Positions 1-9,909 are shown, counted from the first letter of the stretch. The stretch: 64,000 nt of DNA from Serpens gallinarum (GCF_014836765.1 NZ_JACSQG010000013.1:17772-81771); one strand, 5' to 3'. Translations and numbers: made by a program. Notes: generated by a model from the sequence alone, not told the origin.

Positions 1-2402
1 GTAGCTTCGACGGCCTGGTTGGCCAGTGCTCCGGCAACGGCGGCAGCGGCAATCATGGCGCCTTCGCTCGGTGCGTTTTCGCTGCTTTCCTGGCCTTCGC
101 TGGTTTCGATCAGGTTGCCGTTGGCATCACGCTGACGCTCGCGACGGTTGCTGCGACGACGCTGGCCACGGGAGCGGCGACGAGGACGCTCGCCATCCTG
201 ACCATCCTGCTGATCTTCGAACTGCTCTTCGGTATTCAGTACTTCTTCGTCGACCTGCTCGACCGGAGCGCTGCGTGGCTTGCGCTCTTCGCGCGGCTGA
301 CGCTCTTCACGAGCGGGGCGCTCGCGGCGCGGCTCTTGAGTGTCGCGTGCTTCACGAGGCTGACGCTCTTCACGCGGCTCACGGGCTGGACGCTCTTCGC
401 GTGCGGCGCGCTCTTCGCGGGGCTGGCGGTCTTCGCGCGGCTGACGTTCTTCACGGGCCGGGCGCTCGCGACGCTGCTGCTCTTGAGTGTCGCGTGCTTC
501 ACGAGGCTGGCGCTCTTCACGCGGCTCACGGGCTGGACGCTCCTCGCGTGGCTTGCGCTCCTCGTCGCGGCGGTTGTTGGTGTCGCGGCCATCACGGCGG
601 CGGTTTTGCTGGCGGCCGGTGCGGCGCTCATCATTGCTGCGCTGCGGGCGTGCGTTAGTGGTTTTTTCGACCGGCTTGGCTGGCTCTTCCTTGCTGGCGA
701 ACAGGCCGACCAGCGACTTGACCAGGCCCTTGAACAGGCTCGGTGCCGGGGCGCTAACCGGCGCCAGCGATGCAGCGGGAGCGGCATCAACGTGTTCGGG
801 AGCTGGGCGATTACGGCTGACGGTTTTCACCGCAGCTTCCTGGCGGACCAACGATCGGGTGGCGCTGACCGGCTGGACTTCCTCGGCTTCGCTCGGGGCC
901 ATTTCGTAGCTGGACTGGCCAGCAAGCAGCTCCGGGCTGTCGTCGCGCAGGCGGATCACCTCGAAGTGCGGGGTCTCCAGGTGCGCGTCAGGCAGGATGT
1001 AGATGCGCGTACGGGTGCGCAGTTCGGTCTTGGTGATGGCATTGCGCTTCTCGTTGAGCAGGAAGGCGGCAACCTGGAAGGGAACGCGGGCGCGTACTTC
1101 TGCGGTGCGGTCCTTCAGGGCTTCTTCTTCGATCAGGCGCAGGATGGCCAGCGAGAGGGATTCGACGTCACGGATGACGCCCTGGCCGTTACAACGCGGG
1201 CAGACGATGCCGCTGGTTTCGCCCAGAGACGGACGCAGACGCTGACGGGACATTTCCAGCAGGCCGAAACGCGAGATGCGGCCGACTTGGACGCGGGCGC
1301 GGTCGGCTTCCAGGGCTTCGCGAACCTTGTCTTCGACGGCGCGCTGATTTTTCGCCGGCGTCATATCAATGAAGTCGATGACGATCAGACCGCCAATATC
1401 ACGCAGGCGCAGCTGGCGGGCGATTTCCTCAGCCGCTTCCAGGTTGGTCTGCAGGGCGGTTTCTTCGATATCGCCGCCTTTCGTAGCGCGCGCCGAGTTG
1501 ATATCGATGGACACCAGGGCTTCGGTCGGATCGATGAAAATGGAGCCGCCCGACGGCAGCTTCACTTCGCGCTGGAAGGCAGTTTCGATTTGGCTTTCGA
1601 TCTGGAAGCGGTTGAACAGCGGCACGCTGTCTTGGTACAGCTTGATCTTGCTGGCGTACTGCGGCATGACCTGCTGGATGAAGCTCAGTGCTTCTTCCTG
1701 GGCCTCGACGCTGTCGATCAGGACTTCGCCGATGTCTTGGCGCAGGTAGTCACGGATCGCGCGGATGATGACATTGCTTTCCTGGTAGATCAGGAAGGGG
1801 GCAGCGCGATCCTGGGAGGCATCCTTGATGGCAGCCCACAGTTGGGCCAGGTAGTCCAGGTCCCACTGCAGTTCTTCGCTGGAGCGACCCAGGCCGGCGG
1901 TGCGCACGATCAGGCCCATGTCGGCCGGCGCGTTCAGGCCGTTGAGTGCTTCGCGCAGTTCATTGCGTTCCTCACCTTCGATGCGGCGCGAGATGCCACC
2001 GGCGCGAGGGTTGTTGGGCATCAGCACCAGGTAGCGGCCGGCCAGGCTGATAAAGGTGGTCAGCGCTGCGCCTTTGTTGCCGCGCTCTTCTTTCTCGACC
2101 TGGATGATGACTTCCTGGCCTTCCTTCAGGACGTCCTTGATGTTGACGCGACCTTCCGGAGCCTTGCTGAAGTATTCGCGAGAGATTTCCTTGAGCGGCA
2201 GAAAGCCGTGGCGTTCGGCGCCGAAATCCACGAAGGCAGCTTCGAGACTCGGCTCGACACGGGTGATGCGGCCCTTATAGATGTTGGCCTTTTTCTGTTC
2301 GCGCGCTCCCGATTCGATATCGAGGTCGAACAGGCGCTGGCCGTCAACCAGTGCGACACGCAACTCTTCGGGTTGGGTCGCGTTAATCAGCATTCTTTTC
2401 AT
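1..2402 (-). CDS. rne: Ribonuclease E, C-terminal end cut off by the window edge
   Basis: RNase E is the single-strand endoribonuclease that begins mRNA decay and rRNA/tRNA processing and scaffolds the degradosome at the inner membrane. The reading frame on the minus strand starts with [10 protein letters not shown] at 2402 and stays open to base 1. The S1 RNA-binding region (about residues 39-120) and the catalytic core are present, followed by the zinc-link CPRCNGQ encoded near 1185-1205. After residue 500 the protein turns into a low-complexity arginine/glutamate/proline arm of the type that binds RNA and degradosome partners. This arm contains an in-frame duplication. The 3' end lies outside the window, so total length and the final partner-binding segment cannot be judged. 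Confidence 0.97.
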   Translation of the reverse strand, partial: MKRMLINATQPEELRVALVDGQRLFDLDIESGAREQKKANIYKGRITRVEPSLEAAFVDFGAERHGFLPLKEISREYFSKAPEGRVNIKDVLKEGQEVIIQVEKEERGNKGAALTTFISLAGRYLVLMPNNPRAGGISRRIEGEERNELREALNGLNAPADMGLIVRTAGLGRSSEELQWDLDYLAQLWAAIKDASQDRAAPFLIYQESNVIIRAIRDYLRQDIGEVLIDSVEAQEEALSFIQQVMPQYASKIKLYQDSVPLFNRFQIESQIETAFQREVKLPSGGSIFIDPTEALVSIDINSARATKGGDIEETALQTNLEAAEEIARQLRLRDIGGLIVIDFIDMTPAKNQRAVEDKVREALEADRARVQVGRISRFGLLEMSRQRLRPSLGETSGIVCPRCNGQGVIRDVESLSLAILRLIEEEALKDRTAEVRARVPFQVAAFLLNEKRNAITKTELRTRTRIYILPDAHLETPHFEVIRLRDDSPELLAGQSSYEMAPSEAEEVQPVSATRSLVRQEAAVKTVSRNRPAPEHVDAAPAASLAPVSAPAPSLFKGLVKSLVGLFASKEEPAKPVEKTTNARPQRSNDERRTGRQQNRRRDGRDTNNRRDEERKPREERPAREPREERQPREARDTQEQQRRERPAREERQPREDRQPREERAAREERPAREPREERQPREARDTQEPRRERPAREERQPREERKPRSAPVEQVDEEVLNTEEQFEDQQDGQDGERPRRRSRGQRRRSNRRERQRDANGNLIETSEGQESSENAPSEGAMIAAAAVAGALANQAVEA
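333..550 (-). repeat. Near-identical 71-nt direct repeat inside rne
   Basis: Bases 333-403 and 480-550 match at 69 of 71 positions and begin 147 nt (49 codons) apart, so they keep the rne frame. They encode two copies of a unit around [21 protein letters not shown] in the RNA-binding arm. Shorter degenerate copies ([13 protein letters not shown]) fill the interval. Such repeats can expand and contract without breaking the frame. Confidence 0.9.
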
Positions 2403-2903
2403 GTAGTACCGTTGGGTTTCCAGGCGGAGGGAAACGGCAATCGGCACACACGACTCTCACGGTCGGTGTCGGGCGCGTATCAGCAGTGGTGTAAACACTG
2501 CAGTGTCCAGCGAGTACCAACCAGTAGGGTCGGGCTCGCGACGACGTCTCCTGCTACAGCTGTAATTGCAGAAGTACTAACTCAGGAGGAGGAATCAACC
2601 AGAACGGAAGTGGACGAGAAGCGTCTGTAAAAGCCTGATGCTACACAGTCCGATGGTTGTGCATCTCCACCCACACGTATCCTTTGAAAATCGGGTGCCG
2701 CTTACAGAATCCGTAGCGGGTTGTCATTTATCGCGTCCGTAACGTTGGCGGGCGCGCGTCATGGTTCAAGGCTTGGGTTTCAGAGCTTTTCGCGTTCGTG
2801 CTGCGATTGGCTCGATGGACGGCCTGACGTCCCGAAAAAAGTTGCTCAAGTGCTGAAGCGGCATTCTTTGCTTCGCTCCCTGACTTGACCGCTTTTGGCG
2901 GCG
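2403..2903 (-). promoter_or_regulatory. Long 5' leader of rne
   Basis: About 500 nt separate the predicted rne start site near 2903 from its start codon at 2402, and no convincing gene is present on either strand. In Escherichia coli the rne leader is about 360 nt and folds into hairpins through which RNase E limits its own synthesis. A similar autoregulatory leader is inferred here from length and position only. No sequence match to the enterobacterial element was recognised. Confidence 0.6.
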
Positions 2904-2909
2904 TTCGCG

Positions 2910-2938
2910 ACTATAACAGCTCCCTATTGGTGCTTCAA
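2910..2938 (-). promoter_or_regulatory. Sigma-70 type promoter for rne
   Basis: Read on the minus strand, TTGAAG (2938-2933) and TATAGT (2915-2910) are separated by exactly 17 bases. This places transcription start near 2903, about 500 nt upstream of the rne start codon. The element lies only about 20 bp before the rluC start codon on the other strand. Confidence 0.7.
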
Positions 2939-2958
2939 TTGCATTAAAAATTGCTATC

Positions 2959-3921
2959 ATGGCGCCGATGAATACTTCTCTCCCTCCGACTTCCGGCGTT
3001 CAGTTGCTCGAAGTCGCTCCGGACCTTGCCGGCCAACGCATCGATAACTTCCTTCGCGCTCAGTTGAAGGGGGTCCCCAAGACATTGATCTACCGCATTT
3101 TGCGTAAAGGCGAAGTGCGCGTGAACAAGGGCAGAATCAAGCCTGAATACAAATTGCAGGCTGGCGATATCGTCCGTGTTCCGCCGCTGCGTCTGGCTGA
3201 GCGCGACGAGCCGGAGCCTCTGGCGCAGGGGTTGCTGGAGCGCCTTGAGGCTGCAGTCGTCTATGAAGACAAGGCACTGATCGTGCTGAACAAGCCTGCC
3301 GGTATTGCCGTGCATGGCGGCAGTGGCCTCAATTACGGTGTGATCGAAGCCTTTCGCCAGATGCGTCCGGATGCCAAGGATATCGAGCTGGTGCATCGCC
3401 TGGATCGGGATACCTCGGGCCTGCTGATGATTGCCAAAAAGCGCAGCATGCTGCGGCATCTGCACGAGGCGTTGCGTGGGGATGGGGTGGACAAGCGCTA
3501 TATGGCCCTGGTGCGCGGTAACTGGCCTGCTGCGAAAAAGAGAGTCAGTGCGCCGTTGTTGAAAAATACCCTGCGTTCCGGTGAGCGCATGGTTGAAGTG
3601 AATCCCGAGGGCAAGGACGCGCTGACCGAGTTCAAGGTACTGCGCCGCTTCGGTGAGTTCGCCACGCTGATCGAGGCCAGTCCGATCACCGGGCGTACCC
3701 ATCAGATCCGTGTGCATGCGCTGCATGCCGGGCACGCGATTGCTGGAGATTCCAAGTATGGTGATGAAGACTTCACCCGTGAAATTCGTGAGCTGGGCGG
3801 CAAGCGGCTGTTCCTGCATGCCTATGCCTTGCGGATCACCTTGCCGGACGGCACCGCGCTGAGCCTGGAGGCGCCTGTCGATGCCATGTGGGCGAAGGCG
3901 CTGGAGCGTCTCGGTGCCTGA
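2959..3921 (+). CDS. rluC: 23S rRNA pseudouridine synthase RluC
   Basis: RluC converts uridines 955, 2504 and 2580 (E. coli numbering) of 23S rRNA to pseudouridine in the cytoplasm. The 320-residue product has an N-terminal S4 RNA-binding domain (about residues 20-80, with GQRIDNFL and [13 protein letters not shown]) followed by the RluA-type catalytic domain. The motif [11 protein letters not shown] near residue 146 carries the catalytic aspartate. ATG 2959 is followed by a second in-frame ATG at 2968, and either could be used. The gene is divergent from rne, the usual arrangement, and its end overlaps the following phosphatase gene by 8 bases, which implies translational coupling. Confidence 0.95.
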   Translation: MAPMNTSLPPTSGVQLLEVAPDLAGQRIDNFLRAQLKGVPKTLIYRILRKGEVRVNKGRIKPEYKLQAGDIVRVPPLRLAERDEPEPLAQGLLERLEAAVVYEDKALIVLNKPAGIAVHGGSGLNYGVIEAFRQMRPDAKDIELVHRLDRDTSGLLMIAKKRSMLRHLHEALRGDGVDKRYMALVRGNWPAAKKRVSAPLLKNTLRSGERMVEVNPEGKDALTEFKVLRRFGEFATLIEASPITGRTHQIRVHALHAGHAIAGDSKYGDEDFTREIRELGGKRLFLHAYALRITLPDGTALSLEAPVDAMWAKALERLGA

Positions 3922-4606
3922 CTACGAGTTGTTGGTGTTCGATTGGGACGGCACGCTGGTGGATTCGGTGGCGCGCATTGTCGAATCGGTGCGCGTCGCG
4001 GCCGATGTGTGCGGTTTGCAACAGCTTGATGAGGCGCCGATCAGGGGCATCATTGGTCTTGGTTTGCCCGAAGCGATTGCGACGCTGTATCCGGAGTCGG
4101 CTGACGGGCAGATGATTGAGCGCTTTCGCACGATCTATGCTGAGCATTATGTAGCGCTGGAAGCGGAGCCTACGGCGTTGTTTCCGGGTGTGGCGGACGG
4201 TCTTGAGGCGCTACGCGCAGCGGGCTATCGGTTGGCGGTTGCCACCGGTAAAAGCCGCCGCGGCCTGCAGCGGGTTTTGGCTGGGCGGGGATGGGACAGT
4301 TATTTTGAAATCACCCGTTGCGCTGATGAAACGGCCAGCAAGCCCGATCCGCTGATGCTGCGGGAAATTCTCGAATACTGCAGTGTGTCACCGCAGCGTG
4401 CCCTGATGATCGGAGATTCTTCCTTTGATTTGCAAATGGCTCGGCACGCCGGCATGGATTCGGTTGCGGTGGGCTATGGTGCTCAATCTTTGCAATGCTT
4501 ACAGGCGTTTGAGCCTCGATGGGCAATCATGAGTTTTGCCGAGTTGCTTGACTGGCTGTTGCCGGTTGGCCCGGCGTTGACTGAGGTGGGTGTGTATGGC
4601 GGATGA
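3914..4606 (+). CDS. HAD-superfamily phosphatase (phosphoglycolate phosphatase-like)
   Basis: This 230-residue haloacid dehalogenase hydrolase has the nucleophile motif DWDGTLVDS at the N-terminus, the conserved threonine/lysine region ATGKSRRGL, and the acidic motif [12 protein letters not shown]. It resembles the Gph/PpaX branch with an alpha-helical cap. The substrate is not determined by sequence. The start chosen is GTG 3914 ([13 protein letters not shown]), inside the end of rluC, because an upstream start would add a non-conserved tail. Its end overlaps the next gene by 11 bases, so rluC, this gene and the S49 peptidase gene probably form one operon. Confidence 0.85.
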   Translation: MPDYELLVFDWDGTLVDSVARIVESVRVAADVCGLQQLDEAPIRGIIGLGLPEAIATLYPESADGQMIERFRTIYAEHYVALEAEPTALFPGVADGLEALRAAGYRLAVATGKSRRGLQRVLAGRGWDSYFEITRCADETASKPDPLMLREILEYCSVSPQRALMIGDSSFDLQMARHAGMDSVAVGYGAQSLQCLQAFEPRWAIMSFAELLDWLLPVGPALTEVGVYGG

Positions 4607-5573
4607 ATGGAAAGCGCCCGACGAAAAGGCTGATGACAAAAGCTGGAAGTTGCTGGAAAAAGCCGTGCTGGCCGGTGTGCAGGAGCAGCGTCGATCGCGG
4701 CGCTGGGGCATCTTTTTCAAGTCGCTGACTTTTTTGTATCTGTTCGGGGCTTTGGCATTGTTTTCGCCTTTGCTGGATCGCCAAAAAGGAGCGGTGGGCG
4801 GAGGTGCTCATACTGCGTTGATCGAAGTGCGCGGCATGATCGCTGATCAGGAAAATGCCAGTGCGGATAATCTTGTCGGCAGCCTGCGGGCGGCTTTCAA
4901 GGATGCGGGCACCCGTGGGGTGATCATGCGTATTAACAGTCCGGGTGGCAGTCCGGTGCAGTCGGGCTATGTCTATGACGAAATTCGCCGCTTGCGAGGC
5001 GAGTACCCAAATATCAAGCTGTATGCCGTGATCACCGATCTTGGGGCTTCTGGTGCGTATTACATCGCCAGCGCTGCCGATGAAATCTATGCCGACAAAT
5101 CCAGCCTGGTGGGTTCCATTGGGGTGACGGCGGCGGGCTTCGGCTTCGTGGGGGTCATGGAAAAGCTGGGTGTTGATCGCCGCTTGTATACCGCAGGCGA
5201 GCACAAGGCGTTCCTGGATCCGTTCCAGCCCGCCAAGCCGGAAGAAACCGCGTTTTGGCAGGAGGTGCTGCAAACCACGCACCGTCAGTTCATTGAGAGT
5301 GTGAAGCAAGGGCGCGGCGAACGTCTGAAGGATGAGGAGCATCCAGAACTGTTTTCCGGTCTGGTGTGGTCCGGAGAGCAGGCGGTGGAGCTGGGGTTGG
5401 TGGATGGTCTGGCGAGCAGCAGCCAGATCGCCCGAGAGGTGATTGGCGAAGAGCGAATCGTTGACTTCACACTGCAAGAAACTGCGTTCGATCGCTTCGC
5501 CAAGAAATTGGGTGCGGGCGTGGCTGAGCACGTGGCGCTGTGGATGGGTTTTCAGGGGCCCGTGCTTAGGTAG
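4596..5573 (+). CDS. sppA: S49-family membrane peptidase (SppA type)
   Basis: SppA-type peptidases degrade cleaved signal peptides in the membrane. The 325-residue protein has a cytoplasmic N-terminus, one membrane segment at about residues 38-55 (SLTFLYLFGALALFSPLL), and a single peptidase domain facing the periplasm. The nucleophile serine lies in LGASGAYYIAS, and a candidate general-base lysine in TAGEHKAFLDP. It is the short one-domain form, about half the length of E. coli SppA, closer to SohB/Bacillus SppA. The start ATG 4596 overlaps the HAD gene. The paralogue-level name is uncertain. Confidence 0.85.
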   Translation: MADEWKAPDEKADDKSWKLLEKAVLAGVQEQRRSRRWGIFFKSLTFLYLFGALALFSPLLDRQKGAVGGGAHTALIEVRGMIADQENASADNLVGSLRAAFKDAGTRGVIMRINSPGGSPVQSGYVYDEIRRLRGEYPNIKLYAVITDLGASGAYYIASAADEIYADKSSLVGSIGVTAAGFGFVGVMEKLGVDRRLYTAGEHKAFLDPFQPAKPEETAFWQEVLQTTHRQFIESVKQGRGERLKDEEHPELFSGLVWSGEQAVELGLVDGLASSSQIAREVIGEERIVDFTLQETAFDRFAKKLGAGVAEHVALWMGFQGPVLR

Positions 5574-5659
5574 TCGCGGCGGATTGAATGCTCGCGGGGT
5601 GGGTGTGAGTCGCGCCGACCCCGCGTCTGGTTTTCCTATTCCTGGTTCGAGCTCGTATC

Positions 5660-6238
5660 TCAGGGGAGCTCTACTCCTTCCTTTAATAGCATGTCCACCA
5701 GGCGGATCAGCGGCAGGCCGACAAGGCTGGTGCTGTCACTTCCTTCGGTGCTGCGGAACAGGCTAATACCCAAGCCTTCGGCCTTGAAGCTTCCAGCGCA
5801 GTCGTAGGGTTGCTCGATTTGCAGGTACCGTTCGATGCGCTGTTCGTCCAGTTCGCGAAAATGCACGGTGAACGGTACGCAGTCGACCTGGCAGTGGCCG
5901 TTGCTGCTATTTAATAAGCACAGGCCGGTCAAAAAGGTCAGGCTGCGATTGCTGGAGTTGAGCAGTTGCTGGCGGGCGCTCTCGAAGTGATGGGGTTTGC
6001 CAATGATTTGTCCATCCAGAACGGCAACTTGGTCGGAACCTATGATCAGGTGGGCGGGATGACTGAGGGCCAGGGCTCTGGCCTTTTGTTCCGCCAGGCG
6101 CTGGACCAGTTGCGGGGGGCTTTCCCCAGGCAGGGGGTTTTCGTCGATATCCGGACTGGCGCTGGTGAACGGCAGTCGCAGGCGCGAGAGCAGTTCGCGG
6201 CGATAGGGCGAGCTGGAAGCAAGCAGCAACGGCAGCAT
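5660..6238 (-). CDS. Maf family nucleotide pyrophosphatase (YceF type)
   Basis: Maf proteins hydrolyse non-canonical nucleoside triphosphates; the YceF branch prefers 7-methyl-GTP. The 192-residue protein shows the family signature LLLASSSPYRRELLSRL at the N-terminus and the catalytic aspartate region IIGSDQVAVLDG. The C-terminal EGLGISLF and GSDSTSLVGLPL motifs are complete. The start at 6238 has a good AGGAG site. It is divergent from yceD-rpmF, a conserved pairing in gammaproteobacteria that supports the YceF assignment. Confidence 0.88.
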   Translation of the reverse strand: MLPLLLASSSPYRRELLSRLRLPFTSASPDIDENPLPGESPPQLVQRLAEQKARALALSHPAHLIIGSDQVAVLDGQIIGKPHHFESARQQLLNSSNRSLTFLTGLCLLNSSNGHCQVDCVPFTVHFRELDEQRIERYLQIEQPYDCAGSFKAEGLGISLFRSTEGSDSTSLVGLPLIRLVDMLLKEGVELP

Positions 6239-6307
6239 GAGCTTCTCCTTATATAAAGGAGGCGAAGTCTAGCGATTGAGCGGGATCGCGCACAGGCCGA
6301 ATATCCT

Positions 6308-6336
6308 TTGACAGGGGCAGGGTAGATCCCTAGAAT
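6308..6336 (+). promoter_or_regulatory. Strong sigma-70 promoter of the yceD-rpmF-plsX-fab run
   Basis: TTGACA (6308-6313) and TAGAAT (6331-6336) are separated by exactly 17 bases, a near-consensus promoter. The expected start site is about 6342-6344, only 2-4 bases before the yceD ATG at 6346, so the transcript would be almost leaderless. Confidence 0.8.
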
Positions 6337-6345
6337 CTCGCGCCT

Positions 6346-6873
6346 ATGTTGAATGGACCGATTCCACCTCACGTTGACCCACGCAAACTGGCTGATCGCG
6401 GCGCTACCCTTGAGGGTGTGTTACAGATCTCCAGCTTGTCGCGTCTCGCTGCGCAACTGGTTGACGACGTTGGCGAAGTGCACACGAAGCTGATCTTCGA
6501 GCGCGACGAACGACGTGTACCCGTCATCCATGGCGAGTTTGACGTCGTGGTCAAAATGATTTGCCAGCGCTGTCTGGAAGTCGCTCACTTGCCGATCCAC
6601 GGCGAATACAACTATGTCGTGGTGAGGGAAGGGGCTGACGAGCAGTCTGTGCCGAAAGGCTATGATGCGCTGGAGGTGGGGGAGGAGCCCCTGGATCTGC
6701 TGACTCTGGTCGAGGATGAGCTGTTGCTTTCCTTGCCTATCGTTCCGGTCCATGACCCAGAAATTTGCCAGCAGCCGGCGGGTCTCGATGAGCCTGAGCC
6801 GAGCGAGGACGAGGTTCCACGGTCCAACCCGTTCAGCGTACTGGCGCAGTTAAAGCGTGACCCAAACGTTTAG
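6346..6873 (+). CDS. yceD: DUF177 protein YceD, 23S rRNA accumulation factor
   Basis: YceD is a small acidic protein next to the L32 gene in most bacteria and is needed for normal 23S rRNA levels. The 175-residue product has the DUF177 core, including a CxxC pair in the ICQRCLEV segment (about residue 81) and an acidic C-terminal half rich in E/D/P. It ends 13 bases before rpmF with an SD between, so the two are co-transcribed. The start codon sits immediately downstream of a near-perfect promoter. The molecular function of the family is still poorly defined. Confidence 0.9.
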   Translation: MLNGPIPPHVDPRKLADRGATLEGVLQISSLSRLAAQLVDDVGEVHTKLIFERDERRVPVIHGEFDVVVKMICQRCLEVAHLPIHGEYNYVVVREGADEQSVPKGYDALEVGEEPLDLLTLVEDELLLSLPIVPVHDPEICQQPAGLDEPEPSEDEVPRSNPFSVLAQLKRDPNV

Positions 6874-6886
6874 GAGTTAATAAGTT

Positions 6887-7069
6887 ATGGCTGTTCAGCA
6901 GAACAAAAAATCCCGTTCCGCGCGTGACATGCGTCGCTCCCATGATGCTCTGGAGCCCAACGCTCTGTCCGTGGAAAAGACCACTGGTGAAGTTCACCTG
7001 CGCCACCACGTTTCGCCGGAAGGCGTGTACCGTGGTCGCAAGGTGATCGACAAGGGCGCTGACGAGTAA
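6887..7069 (+). CDS. rpmF: 50S ribosomal protein L32
   Basis: L32 is a small basic protein of the large ribosomal subunit. The 60-residue product begins [20 protein letters not shown], typical of the proteobacterial form without the four zinc-binding cysteines. It follows yceD closely and precedes plsX by 3 bases, the conserved yceD-rpmF-plsX arrangement that links ribosome and phospholipid synthesis. Confidence 0.97.
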   Translation: MAVQQNKKSRSARDMRRSHDALEPNALSVEKTTGEVHLRHHVSPEGVYRGRKVIDKGADE

Positions 7070-7072
7070 TCC

Positions 7073-8083
7073 TTGTCCGCTCCGGTCATCGCGATTGATG
7101 CAATGGGTGGGGACTTCGGTCCCCACTGCATTGTTCCGGCCAGCCTTGCTTGTCTGGCGGAAATCCCCTCGCTGCATCTGGCCCTTGTCGGCCAAACTCC
7201 TCTTATCGAAAAGCTGATCGATCGCCAGCCCGGTGTGGATCGCGCGCGCCTGCAAATCGTGCATGCCTCGGAAGTGGTTGCCATGAGCGATCGTCCAGCC
7301 CAGGCCTTGCGCGGCAAGCCGGATGCCTCCATGCGTGTGGCGCTAGAGATGGTTCGGCAGGGACGTGCCCAGGCCTGTGTCAGTGCCGGTAACACCGGGG
7401 CATTGATGGCCTTGTCGCGCTATGTCCTGAAAACCCTGCCGGGTATCGATCGTCCAGCGATGATGGCTGCGCTGCCCACGCGCGCAGGCAGTTGTCATTT
7501 GCTCGATCTGGGTGCCAACGTGGATTGCAATGCCGAGCATCTTTACCAGTTCGCGGTCATGGGTTCCGTGGCGGCTGAGACGTTGGGCGTGCGGCGACCA
7601 CGTGTGGCCCTGCTGAATGTCGGGACCGAGGAGATCAAAGGTAACCAGCAGGTCAAGTTGGCCGCCAGTTTGTTGCGTCAGGCACCGGGACTGAATTTTA
7701 TCGGCTTTATCGAGGGTGATGGCGTATACCGTGGCGACGCCGATGTGGTGGTCTGCGACGGTTTCGTCGGCAATATCCTGCTCAAATCCAGTGAAGGGTT
7801 GGCGGAAATGGTGGCGGAGAAAATCCGTGATCTGTTTTCACGCAACCTGGCCTCGCGTCTGCTGGGTGCGGTAGCGCTGCCGCTGCTGCGCAGTCTGCGC
7901 GAAGAGCTCAAGCCGGCCACCCATAACGGCGCCAGTTTTCTGGGGTTGCAGGGGGTGGTGGTGAAGAGCCATGGCGGGGCCGCTGAAGATGCTTTCCAGA
8001 GTGCGATCCGTCGGGCGCTGGTGGAGATTCATGAAAATCTGCCGCAACGCCTGCATGGTCGCCTGGAGGACTTGCTGCTATAG
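7073..8083 (+). CDS. plsX: Phosphate acyltransferase PlsX
   Basis: PlsX transfers the acyl chain from acyl-ACP to phosphate, giving acyl-phosphate for the first step of phospholipid synthesis by PlsY. The 336-residue product starts with the family signature [12 protein letters not shown] and contains the conserved [12 protein letters not shown] and [11 protein letters not shown] segments. The start is a TTG at 7073 only 3 bases after the L32 stop; the next ATG would remove the conserved N-terminus. No fabH follows, unlike in E. coli; fabD comes directly after a gap of about 130 bases. Confidence 0.95.
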   Translation: MSAPVIAIDAMGGDFGPHCIVPASLACLAEIPSLHLALVGQTPLIEKLIDRQPGVDRARLQIVHASEVVAMSDRPAQALRGKPDASMRVALEMVRQGRAQACVSAGNTGALMALSRYVLKTLPGIDRPAMMAALPTRAGSCHLLDLGANVDCNAEHLYQFAVMGSVAAETLGVRRPRVALLNVGTEEIKGNQQVKLAASLLRQAPGLNFIGFIEGDGVYRGDADVVVCDGFVGNILLKSSEGLAEMVAEKIRDLFSRNLASRLLGAVALPLLRSLREELKPATHNGASFLGLQGVVVKSHGGAAEDAFQSAIRRALVEIHENLPQRLHGRLEDLLL

Positions 8084-8212
8084 CTTCTCTGTTGCCTGCG
8101 CGAGCGATGTGACTGCGGCGCACAGGTTGTCATCCAATCCTCAGTTTGTTGCGCCAGGTGTGTAGTGGCGTGATGTATTTTCTGACGACAAGACCACCAA
8201 GGGACCGTTTTC

Positions 8213-9151
8213 ATGTCTGTATCCCCCGCATTCGTCTTTCCCGGGCAAGGCTCGCAATCGCTTGGCATGCTCGCCGAACTGGGCGCTTACCAGCGCTCGG
8301 TCCTCGACACCTTCAGTGAAGCCTCTGATGCCCTGGGCTATGACCTCTGGGCGTTGATCCAGAACGGCCCGGTTGAGCAACTGAACCAGACAGACAAGAC
8401 CCAGCCGGCCATTCTGGCGGCTTCTATCGCCTTGTGGCGTCTGTGGCTGGCTGAAGGTGGTGTGCGCCCGGCTTACGTGGCAGGTCACAGTCTCGGTGAA
8501 TACTCGGCGCTGGTGGCGGCCGATAGCCTGCCCCTCGCTGCAGCCGTCAAGCTGGTCGAGCTGCGTGGCCAGCTGATGCAGCAGGCTGTACCGGCTGGGC
8601 AGGGCGGCATGGCCGCGATTCTCGGCCTAGAAGACGCTGACGTACTGGCGGCCTGCTCCGAAGCGGCCCAGGGCGATGTGGTCAGTGCGGTGAATTTCAA
8701 TGCGCCCGGCCAGGTGGTGATCGCCGGTTCCGCTGCCGCTGTCGAGCGTGCCATCGAGGCGTGCAAGGCCCGAGGCGCCAAGCGTGCCATGCCCCTGCCG
8801 GTCAGCGTGCCGTCGCATTGTGACCTGATGCGCCCGGCTGCCGAGCGTTTTGCCGAGTCCGTGGCAGCCATCGAGTGGCAGGCGCCCAAGATTGCTCTGG
8901 TGCAGAACGTCAGCGCCGCGGTCGTCAATGACCTGGAAACCCTCAAGCGCGACTTGCTGGCGCAGCTTTACAGTCCGGTGCGCTGGGTGGAATCGATGCA
9001 GAAGCTGGCCGAGTGCGGTGTCACGGCATTGGTTGAATGTGGGCCAGGCAAGGTTCTGTCTGGGCTCAACAAGCGCTGCGTGAAGGGCATCGATACGTAC
9101 AATCTGGATACCCCCGAGGCATTTGCAGGCGCTCGCGCCGCGCTGGCCTGA
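8213..9151 (+). CDS. fabD: Malonyl-CoA:ACP transacylase
   Basis: FabD loads malonyl groups onto acyl carrier protein for fatty acid synthesis. The 312-residue product has the GQGSQ motif near the N-terminus, the nucleophile Ser93 in GHSLGEYSALV and the catalytic histidine in VPSHCDLM. Length is normal. It sits between plsX and fabG, with fabG beginning 17 bases downstream. Confidence 0.97.
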   Translation: MSVSPAFVFPGQGSQSLGMLAELGAYQRSVLDTFSEASDALGYDLWALIQNGPVEQLNQTDKTQPAILAASIALWRLWLAEGGVRPAYVAGHSLGEYSALVAADSLPLAAAVKLVELRGQLMQQAVPAGQGGMAAILGLEDADVLAACSEAAQGDVVSAVNFNAPGQVVIAGSAAAVERAIEACKARGAKRAMPLPVSVPSHCDLMRPAAERFAESVAAIEWQAPKIALVQNVSAAVVNDLETLKRDLLAQLYSPVRWVESMQKLAECGVTALVECGPGKVLSGLNKRCVKGIDTYNLDTPEAFAGARAALA

Positions 9152-9168
9152 AATTAGGAGAAGTGTTT

Positions 9169-9909
9169 ATGAGTCTGCAAGGTAAGGTTGCCCTGGTGAC
9201 CGGTGCGAGCCGTGGCATTGGCCAGGCCATCGCCCTTGAGCTGGGTCGTCAGGGTGCCGTGGTGATTGGTACCGCGACGTCTGATTCCGGTGCCGAGCGT
9301 ATTGCCGAAACTCTCAAGAACAACGGTATCGAAGGTGCCGGCCTGGTGCTTGATGTGAGTAACGATGAGTCGGTTGCCACGACCTTGGCGCATATACAGC
9401 AGCACCTCGGTCAGCCGCTGATCCTCGTCAATAATGCCGGCATCACCCGCGATAACCTGATGATGCGCATGAAAGACGACGAGTGGTTGGATGTCATCAA
9501 CACCAACCTGAACAGTATTTACCGTTTGTCCAAGTCCGTATTGCGCGGCATGACCAAGGCGCGCTGGGGTCGTATCATCAACGTCGGCTCGGTGGTCGGC
9601 GCAATGGGCAATGCAGGGCAAGTCAATTATGCGGCGGCCAAGGCAGGTGTCGAAGGTTTTGGACGGGCGCTGGCCCGTGAAGTGGGGTCGCGCGCGATTA
9701 CCGTTAACACGGTCGCGCCGGGTTTCATTGACACGGACATGACCCGCGAATTGCCTGAGGCCCAGCGTGATGCCCTGTTGACCCAGATTCCCCTGGGTCG
9801 TCTGGGTCAGGCAGAAGAAATTGCCAAGGTGGTGGCCTTCTTGGCATCGGATGGCGCAGCCTACGTAACTGGGGCTACCATCCCGGTCAATGGTGGAATG
9901 TACATGTAA
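9169..9909 (+). CDS. fabG: 3-oxoacyl-ACP reductase
   Basis: FabG performs the NADPH-dependent first reduction of each fatty acid elongation cycle. It is a 246-residue short-chain dehydrogenase with the TGASRGIGQAIAL nucleotide-binding motif, NNAGIT, the catalytic serine in INVGSVVG, and the YxxxK pair in NYAAAKAG. An open frame extends upstream into fabD. The start was set at ATG 9169 because it has the AGGAG ribosome-binding site and fits the family N-terminus MSLQGKVALVTG. Confidence 0.97.
   Translation: MSLQGKVALVTGASRGIGQAIALELGRQGAVVIGTATSDSGAERIAETLKNNGIEGAGLVLDVSNDESVATTLAHIQQHLGQPLILVNNAGITRDNLMMRMKDDEWLDVINTNLNSIYRLSKSVLRGMTKARWGRIINVGSVVGAMGNAGQVNYAAAKAGVEGFGRALAREVGSRAITVNTVAPGFIDTDMTRELPEAQRDALLTQIPLGRLGQAEEIAKVVAFLASDGAAYVTGATIPVNGGMYM

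Noticed and set aside
336..2630. Plus-strand open frame of 764 codons across the rne region
   Set aside because: It is the antisense shadow of rne, with biased composition and no family resemblance; the minus-strand frame is clearly RNase E.
2885..2917. Plus-strand TTGACC...TATAAC as an rluC promoter
   Set aside because: The spacer is 21 bases, too long for a sigma-70 promoter; the overlapping minus-strand rne promoter fits far better.
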